Assembly: GCA_030248065.1 (NCBI GenBank)
Contig: JASAMV010006547.1
Span: 1-64,000, forward strand
Length of the DNA stretch: 64,000 nucleotides
From: Rhynchonema sp. JSB1_4
Lineage: Eukaryota > Nematoda > Chromadorea > Monhysterida > Xyalidae
Reading direction: 5' to 3'
Both the position numbers and the translations under genes were made by a program. The notes beneath the pieces are model-generated. The model made no database searches, had not been told where the DNA came from, and saw only the letters and a program-made list of their open reading frames with translations. This document shows positions 34,929-61,600 of the stretch, in pieces; position 1 is the first letter of the stretch, and every line of letters starts with the position of its first letter.

Positions 34929-34957
34929 ACCCCCATTACAGTGTACCTAGTTCCTGG

Positions 34958-36008
34958 CAGTGTAGTACTTGGTCAGGGTGTTGACGATAGATAGATTGGG
35001 ACTAGGGTTAGAGAGATGTCGGGTGTCGGCTGTCGGGTGTCGGGTGTCGGGTGCCAAAAAAGTGTAGGTGTCGGGTGTCGGGTGTCGGGTACCCCCAGAT
35101 GTCGGGGGTCGGGTTTTTTCGACCCGACACCCGACAGCCGACACCCGACACTTACGGTTCAAAGCATCAGTATTGCTTGAGAGCAGAATTTTTAGAGAAA
35201 ATTTTCTTCGAACCAAATGTTTCCGAAGACGCAGAATGTGACATTTTGGTGTTTATTTCGTGTGAAAATACTTGAATTCAGTAACTTGAGCCAAAAAATT
35301 GCACTCATGATGCAAATGAGCAAAAATTTGCCTGTTTTTGGTCCAAAAACAGGTGTCGGGTGTCGGGTTTTTTTCAAAAACTAGATGTCGGGTGTCGGGT
35401 TTTTTTGCAACTGTCGGGTGTCGGGTGTCGGCTTTTTTTCTGAGATGTCGGGTGTCGGGTGTCGGGTATTTCCAGATGTCGGGTGTCGGCTGTCGGGTGT
35501 CGGGTACCCCCCCGACCTCTAACCCTAATTGGGACCCGAAATGTGTTGACGATAGATAGATGACCCAAGTCCAAAATCTGGGGGGGGGGTCGACCCAAAC
35601 TTGTTGACGATAGATAGATGGTGGGGGCGGGGGGGGGGGGGTCGCCAAAAATCAAGGTATAGTTAGTGTAGTGCACTAAGTAGGTAATAACGTGTAAATA
35701 TTAATGAAAATGTACTCAGATGTACTAAATCCGCGCGTAGCGCACGATTTTTTGCCTATTTGGGACAAAAAATACCGATTTTGAGCCATTTTGAGGCAAA
35801 AATACCCATTTTGGGGTCCAAATGTGTTGACGATAGATAGATTGTTCCCAGAATTTGTTGACGATAGATAGATTGTTCCTAGAATTTGTTGACGATAGAT
35901 AGATTTGCCCATAAGTGTTGACGATAGATAGATGAAATCAAAAAGTGTTGACGATAGATAGATGAATTTGGGGGGACCCCCCCACCCCCCACCCCAAGTA
36001 CTACCCTG
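34958..36008. mobile_element. hAT-like element, CAGTGTAGTACTTGG ends, hosting another
   Basis: It begins CAGTGTAGTACTTGG and ends CCAAGTACTACCCTG, with perfect 8-bp duplications GTTCCTGG at 34950-34957 and 36009-36016. The motif TGTTGACGATAGATAGAT occurs eight times, near both ends. A TAGGGTTAGAG-family element (35003-35527) is inserted into it. Confidence 0.9.
35003..35527 (+). mobile_element. hAT-like element, TAGGGTTAGAG family, copy 2
   Basis: Same ends and core as 3115-3582, with perfect 8-bp duplications ATTGGGAC at 34995-35002 and 35528-35535. Opposed TGTCGGG arrays are longer than in copy 1. It is nested in 34958-36008. Confidence 0.93.
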
Positions 36009-36016
36009 GTTCCTGG

Positions 36017-36558
36017 CAGTGCTGTGGCTACTTTGGCGGGGCGGGCAGGGTACATAGGTGCAAAAAATGGGGGCGGGTAGGGGGGTAGTGTACCTGGGAT
36101 TGGGGGGGGAAATCCGGTTTGGGGGGGAGGGGGTATACTGTCATAAAGAACCGTTTTTTATTTTTCGTGGAAAAAAACGGTTTTTTTCCGAAAAAAAACC
36201 GTTTTTTCCAAATACTTTTCCAGTACTTAAGAATGTAATTTCGAAAAATATAACAATTTCAGTACAAAATTTGTTCAAAGTGACGAGAGTGTTCTTGAAC
36301 AGTGTTGAAGTCAGTCGAAAACACTTGGTTCACACTTGGTTCACTTTTTAGGGGTTTCGGTCGAAATTTGGGCATTTTTGACCGAAAAATGGGCATTTTG
36401 AGGGAAAAAATCGGGGCGGGTAGGGTACCAGAGCCGGGCGGGTGGGGGGTAGGGTACCGGAGCGGGGCGGGTAGGGGGGTAGCGTACCAGGCCGGGGCGG
36501 GTCGGGTACCATTGGGGGCCCCCACCCGCCCCCCCCCCCCCCCCCAGCCACAACACTG
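36017..36558. mobile_element. Possible hAT-like element, CAGTGCTGTGGCT ends
   Basis: It begins CAGTGCTGTGGCT and ends AGCCACAACACTG. GGGCGGGTAGGGTACC units lie near both ends and the centre matches 1290-1530 in reverse. The flanking 8-mers do not match, so the boundaries are inferred from the ends alone. Confidence 0.5.
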
Positions 36559-36895
36559 TCTGTTGTTGTGTTGTGTCATGAAAATTTTTCGCCAGTTCAG
36601 ACCAAAGCAACACACTTTTCTACGAAAAGTAAATTACCGGCATTTTTTTCGGTAATTTATTTTGGAAATTTGTCTGGCTCCGAAGACAGATATAGGGGGC
36701 AAGAGTGCCAATATTGACAGCTCAATAAGCGTGACTTCGAAGTGATGGATCGAGTATTGCGCTTTGCCCACTGTAAAGTAATGACGATTGAACTGACTGA
36801 AAAGAGAAGGGATAGAAGTTTTGGATACCGCGGCTTGCGCTGTTAGTGATAGTAACGCGGGGGACACTGAATGCTTGATTATTCCATAGATTGGT

Positions 36896-37168
36896 CTAAA
36901 GTATCAATCTGGTAGTTCCTTTGATGAACGCAATAAGGCACGACAATTTGGTATTGCGAATGTCTTCATGAGTTAATGTTTCACCGCCAAGCTCCAACCT
37001 TCGGTTGGGCCGGTGAGACCCACAGTACAACAAGAAGTCCTTCTCGGTTTCCTCTTCGGAATTGCAGCTTTCAGAGATTGGACTCTCGGTTAGCCCAATC
37101 CAGTGAAGATGTCGGTTTAATGTGCTGTGACCGGTTAGCATGCCAACCACCGCACTCAGTTCCGATCT
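36896..37168 (-). pseudogene. Non-LTR retrotransposon remnant, 3' end of the RT ORF
   Basis: The reverse strand encodes a fragment with the wording MLTGHSTLNRHLHWIGLTES, then a cysteine-and-glutamate-rich stretch and FLLYCGSHRP. That order (LTGH, N-HLH-IG, ESP-C, then a CP-like end) is typical of the C-terminal region that follows reverse transcriptase in jockey-like non-LTR elements. Nothing of the reverse transcriptase core is present, so it is a dead fragment. A foldback MITE (37182) abuts it. Confidence 0.65.
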
Positions 37169-37181
37169 TTTTAGAGTCATA

Positions 37182-37412
37182 GGGTGATATTTTCGAAACG
37201 GTGTAAAGGTCAGTCGGGTGTAAAGGTCGGTGGAAAGCTCGGTCGACAGCACAGCTCAGTGTGATAGACCTCGGTGTAAACTTGAAACATTCCATGTTAA
37301 TAACAGGCAATGTTTCACGTTTACACCGAGCTACGCCGACCGAGCTTTCGACCGAACTTTACACCGATCTTTACGCCCAACTGACCTTTACACCGTTTCG
37401 AAAATTCCAGCC
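37182..37412. mobile_element. Foldback MITE, GTGATATTTTCGAAACGG family, copy 2
   Basis: About 230 bp and nearly identical to 21916-22141 along its length, including the inner GTTTCACGTTTACACCGAGC segment. High similarity between the two copies suggests recent activity. Confidence 0.82.
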
Positions 37413-37794
37413 ATAAGCTGGCCAGTGTATCTCAGAGTAGCACCATGAATAAACATGTGTATCCATCTGGCTCCGAAACAACGGTTTTTTTTCACGGTGG
37501 GCACCACACAGTGTAGTGGAAAACAACAATTTTAAAGAAACGTTTGGACAAGTGAAGCTCTGTTTCTGGTCGACAATGTTAGCCGGTATTTTGCGGGCAA
37601 TCAGAAATGCCCTCATACATTGCCAGTCACGTGACAAAAAATAGCGTTGTGTTGTTGATCCCACACTGTGCATTGCAGATAGCTGATGGTGCAGCAGCAA
37701 CCAAACTCGCGCCGGTCAATTTGTTTGCCTGTCGTCAATAATTCAAATAAAAAAGTTTTCAACCCCAATAAATTAAAATTCTCCGCCGCCAATA

Positions 37795-54119
<16,325 letters not shown>

Positions 54120-54157
54120 TCGAAATAGTTTGACAGTCTTCCCTCTTAATCTCTTAT

Positions 54158-54402
54158 GGGCCCGAATTCTCGAAGGCGCCATCACCACCGGGGGCGGTTG
54201 TCCAACAGTACATTTGATATATCTTGCCCACTCCACATCGGTGCGTAAATTCCCTTTTGTTCCCAAAACGTGCGTGCGGTGAACAACGCTGCTGTTCGCG
54301 TTAGCACACAACAAATTGAGGTCAGCCAGCTGGAAGTTGTCATCATCGTGCTTTGGGGCGCAACCACCCCCGGTGGTGGTTGAGCGTTGGAGAATTTGGG
54401 CC
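54158..54402. mobile_element. MITE with GGGCCCGAATTCTC ends
   Basis: Inverted repeats of about 43 bp: GGGCCCGAATTCTCGAAGGC faces GCGTTGGAGAATTTGGGCC, with CACCACCGGGGGCGGTTG paired to CAACCACCCCCGGTGGTGG. The spacer is about 160 bp. Target duplication not resolved. It starts about 40 nt after the kinesin stop codon, so it lies in or next to the 3' untranslated region. Confidence 0.75.
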
Positions 54403-54972
54403 GCAGTGACATTTACATCATGACCAGACATCTTCCTTCATCTTTCGTGATAAAAACGAAGATCACAATATCGAGTAGCAGAGACAGAATTTTCACCGTC
54501 GTCGCCCTAATACTCAAGTATGGGAACTAGTCGGAAATTATCCAGAAGAGCGTCATTGTAAAACGGACGTTCTCAATTTTGTTCTTGTATGAAATATACA
54601 TATTCCGTTGTGTTTCAGGCTCACAAGCATCCTGATCCTAATCGTGGATGCTACCGCAATTAATTCGAGCACTGGTATTCTTTCAAATCTCATGCTGTTC
54701 TAATATTGGATTAATTATTATTCATCGAGGCGTGACGCAAAGCAAACAACGTTGCGTTATTCAATCTTGTGTAAGAGCTGGTTGGACGATTGACTGCTTC
54801 CTCTGCTCAAAACGACGTCCGGAAATGCTTTGAACTTGACGACTGTTTCCCGTCGACTTTTTACATTCTAAAATCTCCTGCAACTTGGCATTAATGCCGT
54901 GTGCACAAAGGCTATTACAATTGTTGGCATGTTATTCGATCACGAGACGCCATTGGGTTGGTTAGCGGCAAG

Positions 54973-55433
54973 CAGGGTTGGGCAAAAAACGTTTTTTTTT
55001 CAAAAAATCGTTTTTTAAACGCCCAGATGACCAAATTATGTCCCCAAAAAAATTGGAAAACGCTCATGTTGGGAAGAAAACGTGGTTAAATGAAGTAATT
55101 CTATGTGTTCCGAGGCAAAATAAACGGGTTTCAACCCTTTTCTAGAGAGTTGTTAAGATCCCATATCAGACCCGCATCATGGTACCAACTTTGGCCGGGG
55201 TCATCACTGAAAGTCAAACTCCGTATATCGACGTATCTCGACAAAGTAAAAATTGGTCGAAAATTTTTTGAAAAAAATGGGACAAAAAATTGATTTTCCT
55301 TGATAAGCAGGGTACTTTCCCTGAAAAATCAGGGAAAATCAAGGAAATTCAGGATTAAAAAAAAGTAAACCGGCCCAGGCGTTTTTTTATTTTTTTAAAG
55401 AAAAAACGCCGTCGTTTTTTTTGCCCAACCCTG
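54973..55433. mobile_element. hAT-like element, CAGGGTTGG family, copy 2
   Basis: It begins CAGGGTTGGGCAAAAAACG and ends TTGCCCAACCCTG, with perfect 8-bp duplications GCGGCAAG at 54965-54972 and 55434-55441. Same termini as 31369-32079 but a different centre. Confidence 0.92.
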
Positions 55434-56334
55434 GCGGCAAGTTGCACGTTTTGCAACCAGAACGTATGTATGATCGCCCAGACCCTTCCAAAGGTGGGTG
55501 CTCTGATGATAATCTGTTATATTTTTAAGTCCTAACTATACTTCGTACTCTCACGAAACACGAAACAAATTGTCGCGCGCTGATTGGCGGGCGAGCGCGT
55601 GAGAACCAATCAGCGTGGGAAAATTGGTTTCGTGATGCGTGAGAGAACGGAGTGTAGTTCGGCCTTAAGTGTATCACCTCTCAATCCCACGATTCCGCCA
55701 ATTATCGAGCTAAACATTGCAATGTCCCCTTATTATTGTGTTTGTTTTCTTCGCAAAGTTGTGCTTCCCACATTAATATACTCTAAATGACCGTGGGAAA
55801 TGTTATTTTGAATGAGTTTTGATGATACATAAATGTCACCACGTGTTTTAGGCAGCGATTTTGTGTTTATTGTATTTGTGTTCATTGTTTTCGTCAGATT
55901 TGCACGCGTGTTATTATGAGAATCGAGTTTCGCTGATATCCATGCGTTGTGATAAGTTATAAAGTTTTTCTGTTTCTGTTCCACGTTATCCCATTTGATT
56001 TATGTGCTGCTTTTGTGAGTTTTTGGGTGAGTTGTTTATTTTTTTTTACGAAAATGTACTGTGTCAGAAACCCCTGCACACCAGCAATGCTATTAAAAAC
56101 CTATTTGTGGTGTTTTTGTGAACATTTTTATCCCACTGATATTCCCTGGCTGCTTATTTGCTTTCACGCTTTTCTCTTCTTGTTTTTTCGTCAAGAGAAT
56201 TTTGCTATGTATTTTTTGCACAGTCTAGTTTGGTTTGCGGCTTGCCTTTCTTGTGATAGATGTTAGTGACACAACACTCATTTTATGATGACTATTTCTG
56301 CTGCTGATTATATGATTGATTCAGTCATTCAGTG

Positions 56335-56700
56335 TATACTTGCGTATTTTTCCGCAAAATATATTTTTGAAAAAAAACGTTTTTTTCAAATATTTTTCCA
56401 GTACTTAAGGATACCCATGGTCCAAAAACGCCTATTTTGGAGAAAATTTCGTCGGGAAATAGCCTGAAACAGGCTAAAAATGCACTTGGAGATTAAAAAG
56501 TGCTCATTTTGAACCGTTTAGTACCGATTTACATTGGTTTTGACAACATCCTCTCGCAACCTTGGAAAATATCTCGGAAATTTTTGGAAAAAAACCGTGT
56601 TTTTCAAAAGTTGCCACTTGGAAAAATAAAAACGTATTTTCCGGGCCTCGAAAAAAACGTTTTTTTTCGAAAAAAACGGTTTTTTCCGGCCCGCAAGTAT
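56335..56700. mobile_element. hAT-like element, TATACTTGCG family, copy 2
   Basis: Homologous to 45313-45734, with 8-bp duplications ATTCAGTG at 56327-56334 and 56701-56708; the last A of the terminus is shared with the duplication. It is intergenic. Confidence 0.9.
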
Positions 56701-57291
56701 ATTCAGTGTATTACTTTTTCACACATCATTTTCTTTCAAATACCATAATAAGATTCAAGTTGTTGTCTGTTAAACTGCTTCTAAGCTAGCATCGGTAATT
56801 TTCAGAGAAACGATCTGAACCGCACTTTTATTTCGATCACGTTTGATAATCATGGTGAAAAAACTATTCTCTATTTTTATTAAAATAGCGAGTTAATGTC
56901 TGTAACACACAGCAGGTTTTCATCTAACTTTAATTAGGTACATAATTTTACGTTGCTTCAATTATTGTACCACTTTTTATCACATAATATTATCCTCCTT
57001 CTGCGTGCGTGGTTAGTCGACGTCTCCTGTTTGCATATTTGTGTCCCAATTTACACACGTTATAATTATTACAATGATTTTATTACTATTATGTGTATCA
57101 CACAATGCATCACGAGGTGATAAAATTGCGTACTATTTTGTTTTTGAACATTGGTTGACGTCGAAGATCATGCCCGTTTTTATGCTGGCTCCCAGTCTGA
57201 AGTTGGGTGTTATCTTACGATCACTAACTTCCGTTCATTCCACCAATTCAAGCAGCCTCCTTTTTTCCCGTCAGATTCACTGCCTTCCACG

Positions 57292-57893
57292 ATGTATTGG
57301 CGCGAGGCAGGTATTACTTATCTCAGATATTCACAAATTGCTGCCGAAGCGTTGCGCCGAGTGCTCAGGGTTGGTTGACTGATTGCAACTTTTAAGGTTG
57401 ATTACGTCCTCCGTATGTTGGCCGATTATTTTGTTGGCTTTCTGCCACTTCAAATTTTACCACTTCAAATTTTCTACCACTTCAATTCAAAATCTTGTGC
57501 TCAAACATTCAGGCACTATAAAGCTGGTCCAGTGTTTCACATGGTCGTATCGGCTTTTTATCGTGCTGAAATTAGGCCTCTGTGCGACTTACAAAATTTT
57601 TTGAGGACTGAATTTGTGATTTTTTTTGGAAAGTTGATTGTGTTTCAATGTGCTTAAATTTTGGCAACTGTGAAATCACACGAGGACCTCATCGCTGATA
57701 CGAAGTAAATCCCAAGCACCCCTCAGGGGACTTATTTGGCATTATTTTCCAGTACCTTTTGTCAATTTCATCTCGATGATGTATTTTGTTGCAGGAAGAA
57801 GCCCGTAAGAAAGCGGCCGAACGGGCCAGCACCACAGTGAAAGTGTATGAATGGAAAGATGGGAAAATGATCAAAGAAGCGCTCAATAAATGA
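57292..57893 (+). CDS. ATP5F1E: Mitochondrial ATP synthase subunit epsilon (F1)
   Basis: Two exons, 57292-57369 and 57795-57893, phase 0, give 58 residues. The first exon reads MYWREAGITYLRYSQIAAEA, matching the family pattern (M..WR.AG..Y..YS.I.A...R). The second reads through KAAERASTTVKVYEWKDGK to a TGA at 57891, like the C-terminal V-K-----W--GK of the Drosophila homologue as I remember it. The family is 51-61 residues long, sits at the foot of the F1 central stalk, and in mammals has no cleaved presequence, as here. The donor is GTTGGT and the acceptor TTGTTGCAG. The exon at 57795 might look like a kinesin tail exon, but its phase does not fit the kinesin donor at 54112 and its wording fits epsilon. 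Confidence is high given both halves. Confidence 0.88.
57885..57890 (+). promoter_or_regulatory. AATAAA overlapping the last codons of ATP synthase epsilon
   Basis: The codons AAT AAA just before the TGA stop form a canonical poly(A) signal. No other AATAAA is seen in the following 100 nt. If it is the working signal, the 3' untranslated region is only about 15-25 nt. Confidence 0.4.
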
Positions 57894-58609
57894 TCTGATA
57901 GTCTAGGATTAAACACGGTCAAATATATGCATCAAACTGAAGTTGTTTTGTTCCGTTTTGTTTTGAATTCAACGATTGGTGAGTTGTGTTCTGTAGATAA
58001 GTTTCCATCATATGGCAATACGTATGCGCACATTTGGTGTTTTGAGAGCGATTTGATCAGCTAGGTGTATGATATTAGCTCAGAAGGTTACCTGCTAGTC
58101 TTTTTTGTTACTTGCGCCTGTCAGATATATTGTGGTTTCACTCAGATATATTATGAATGTAAACTGGAAACGGAAACAGTTCGGTTTGTAACTTAGCTTA
58201 TTCGGCAAAATTGTTAGCATTCTTATGGTAACTCAACGTGTTTGATCAGAATAAAAACTGCCAACTAACACGCAGCAACATCTTAAATTTTGCTTCTCAT
58301 CTGGCGTAGTCTGTGAAGCGCCCAAACTTGAACTGATTCATTCAACAATCAAGTTTGATATCAATCGTGTTTTGAGTGCATTTCCGTTCATAGCGAATGG
58401 CTGAAAAAATTCGGCTTATAGTAGTGTCGTCACATTTTGTCGTTAATCACATGTATTGTTTTCGCGCTCGTTTGTGACTCCTGTATTATTGCTTGTGCGA
58501 CGACGTTGTTTGACGACAAACCAATCAGCCAAAAATTCAATCCAGTTACACCGCGACAGCTGATGGAAGTGGCACATAACAATCAACATTTTTCATTTTC
58601 AGCAATGTA
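57894..58609. other. Spacer between ATP synthase epsilon and the transporter
   Basis: About 700 bp without recognisable exons or repeats. An acceptor-like TTTCAG at 58597-58602 directly before the transporter's first visible exon implies an upstream non-coding or short coding exon somewhere here. Confidence 0.45.
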
Positions 58610-61600
58610 ATGGGCGTGCATTCGGGTGGCTCGGCTGGTAGCAGCAATCCGGTGAAGATATTATGCAATATATTCATCTCGTTTATCGGAGCGGGCGTGC
58701 TCGGCCTGCCCTATGCGTTCAGAATGGTGGGTGGGTGATGTTTCATTGACATTTAAAAAAAATTAATCAGAACCGTTTGCAAGTCGTTACTGAAGGTGCT
58801 CAACCCATGGAAATAGTCTTGGTACTTTGCTGTTTTGCAAGGTTCTTTCTTGTTCAATGAAACTGACCAGCAACCGCATTACGCATGCAGTGTTTGGTTG
58901 CGGATATTTAGAACGAGCAAAACATTTTATATTGCATATCATAATGCTTCTTTTCAAATTTGTCCACTAACATGGCTAGTAATGTCTGAAAATCTGATGG
59001 CCAGAAAAGCAGTAATCACTAGCCAACGATAATAAACCGCAAAGTTCCACTACCCACTTTACGACCAGTAAATCTAAAAGCCAAAACCGTAGCGAGCCAC
59101 TGGCTAGTCAAACTCGATTAAAAAATCCCTGAATGTAAAACTTTGCAATGATTTCGTGGACGCAGAGTTCCGCCCCGTACGACGTCGCTTCCGAATCTTA
59201 ATCTTGAATCTCTCCATTTTACAGGCCGGCCTGATCGAGGGGATTGCCGTGATGATCTGTGTCAGCTATTTCTCGTTGGTCTCCCTTCTGTTTCTCGAAC
59301 AATTGTCATTATGGATACTAAAATGAATTTAAAAAAAAGACTTGCAGTGTTCGCGCAATGTTGCTGTTGATCGAATGTAAGTACACGATTCTGCATCGAT
59401 ACGGTAGCTCGGATCAGAAATCGTTGATCGCAAACGGCGACGATTCGATGATGGCGATGGAGACGAAGGATGAGTCGATCATGCGCAGCACTACCAGACG
59501 TATGGCGCCCGAGGAATCGATGAGCTATGGCGATGTCGGTGGGTTGTTTTTCGTATTATATTTGTGGTTGTTTAGGCTTTCCCGCTGGTGCCTGCGTGCC
59601 CTCGCACTAACACGCCACTAGATGGACACAATACCAAGTTCAGAGCGCACCCAGTCGGTGCATGTTGGGGATATACCCTCCCAGATGGAAAACAAGTTGT
59701 TGCGATGTGCATAAACCTCCTTGGTCGTGCGGAGTTTGTGTTTCGGCGGTCACGTGGTTAGTGCGGTCACACACTATGACCTGATGCACCAACCGTCTGT
59801 GAAAACACGTCGAAACGGGCAACCAAGAAACCAAAATAATTGGCATGGATCGATTTATAGCTGGTTGGTGTCATGGTGGTGATCTATTCTCGCTTGGTCA
59901 ACATGTTTATATCGTATACGGGGGTGTTGCGCGAAGTTTTGTTCGGTTGTGGATTGATTGGGATTCGATAGTGTATTTGTTCATTCCCACTGTTTCTCTT
60001 ATGCCAGTGGGGAAACATTTCTTGTTCGCCCGTCCGTTTTTGGAAACAGCAATGAAACTAGCGGACATCCAAGGAACACGTTGCTTCCCAATCCACACGT
60101 CAGTGGACAAAAAAGACGGCTGTCAGAATTGGACCGGTGAATTTGATTTGTTGTTGCTTCGGTTGGCCAAACGCGAGCGTTATTCAGTTTCCGTTATATG
60201 CTGCCCGTTCCATTTCAGGTTTCTACGCAATTGGCATGCGCGGCAAAGTGATGGTCGATGTTTCAATTATCATATCCCAAATTGGTAAGCCCCTTCATGG
60301 CTGTACCGCTGAAGTTGGTCCACACGTTCATCAAGCCACGCTTGGGCTGCTTCCATTTCTGGTATTTCTGGTAAACTTTCTATAGTAAGTTTCTAATTTC
60401 GTGGTCTCATGCATTCTTACAGACGCAGGGGAACTGCCGTTCGAAGTCGAGGCAGGCAATAAGCTCAACACAATCAACAAGTCACGCAGTTGACACACAC
60501 AGCCAGTGTGACTGAAACACATTTTGAAACGCACATGAGCCAGCTGCGTGGCTTGTTGATTGTGTGTTGAGCTATTTGCCTGCCTCGACTTCGAACCGCA
60601 GTTCCGCTGCATCTGTAAAAGTGCATGAGTCAACCAAATTAGAAATTTACTATACCAACCAACCAATGTAGCGTTTCGCAGGCTTCTGCTGTGCCTACCT
60701 GATCTTCATCACCGAAAATCTAGCGTCGTATTTCCCGACCGTTGGCAAAGAACTGTGGCTGTTGATCATGCTGCCCTTTCTCTACCTGCTCACGCTTTAC
60801 AGACACCTGCACAAGTTGGCCTTCTTCAGGTCGGCGAATTTTTCTGGGTCTTCGGTGTTTTGTTGAGAACTTTCAGTGACTGTATTGAAGTTGGTGATCG
60901 AATGCGCCTTAGTCACGTGACACTTGAGTGGGAAATTGTTGGAAACTTGAAAATTGTTTGCGCAAATCCGGGTCAGTTTGGTGATCATGGCAATCACAAG
61001 TGAAAGCTAAAAAATCAAAAGCTCGGCGCCAGTGCTAACACGCATGAGTTAGTCTCGAAATTATTCACAAAAATAGTCACAGTCACGTGGAGGCAGATCC
61101 GATCCGTTCACCAAGCTTAATCCCGTTGGCCCTTGATTTTAAAAAAATTGCAAACTTTTGCCAGAAGTTTCAGTTTGTTCGCTCAATTGTCGAATCTGTT
61201 TGCGTTCGCCGTCGTTTTCTGGTTCGACTTCGATCATATTGCACACGCCAGAGCCAGGTTCGTCGGCCAATAGTGCCACTTTGCGATTAATGGCATGCCG
61301 CCGCCTGCGTGACTGGCGACCCTCAACTTCAGCCGTGTGTGTGTGGCTTGGTAGATAGAAGTGTAGAACGTTGAAATAGGGTTCGGATGACTTTCGGGAT
61401 TTGACCTATCTTGGATCTGTAATTCTCTATGTCAGTGTTATGTGTTTTTCTGCAAGTCGGAGCGGTTGAAGCTAAAAATACCTTACTTGAGTGTTACTTT
61501 CGTACCTGGTTCATCCCGCAAATTTATGTAATCCTGTTTCTCTCAAAAAACGTTCTGGCTCAAATTAATCTGTTGATGTGTGTATTTGTCGCCCTCGCTA

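Larger units (their letters stand above)
30465..37794. other. Intergenic region ATP10 to kinesin
   Basis: No exon of a cellular gene is supported here. The region is built largely of nested non-autonomous transposons, listed separately, with a tRNA-like sequence at 34016 and a non-LTR remnant at 36896. The stretches 30475-31220 and 32571-33890 hold nothing I recognise, apart from one copy of a 55-bp dispersed repeat at about 32975-33045. Confidence 0.65.
54120..57291. other. Intergenic region kinesin to ATP synthase epsilon
   Basis: No exon supported. It must hold the kinesin 3' untranslated region and the epsilon promoter and leader, whose limits cannot be read by eye. Three transposon-like elements (54158, 54973, 56335) occupy about 1.1 kb. 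Confidence 0.6.

Noticed and set aside
57795..57893. Last exon of kinesin encoding a lysine-rich tail
   Set aside because: Its open phase is 0, whereas the kinesin donor at 54112 is phase 1 and would give only GRSP and a stop. The exon joins perfectly to 57292-57369 as ATP synthase epsilon.
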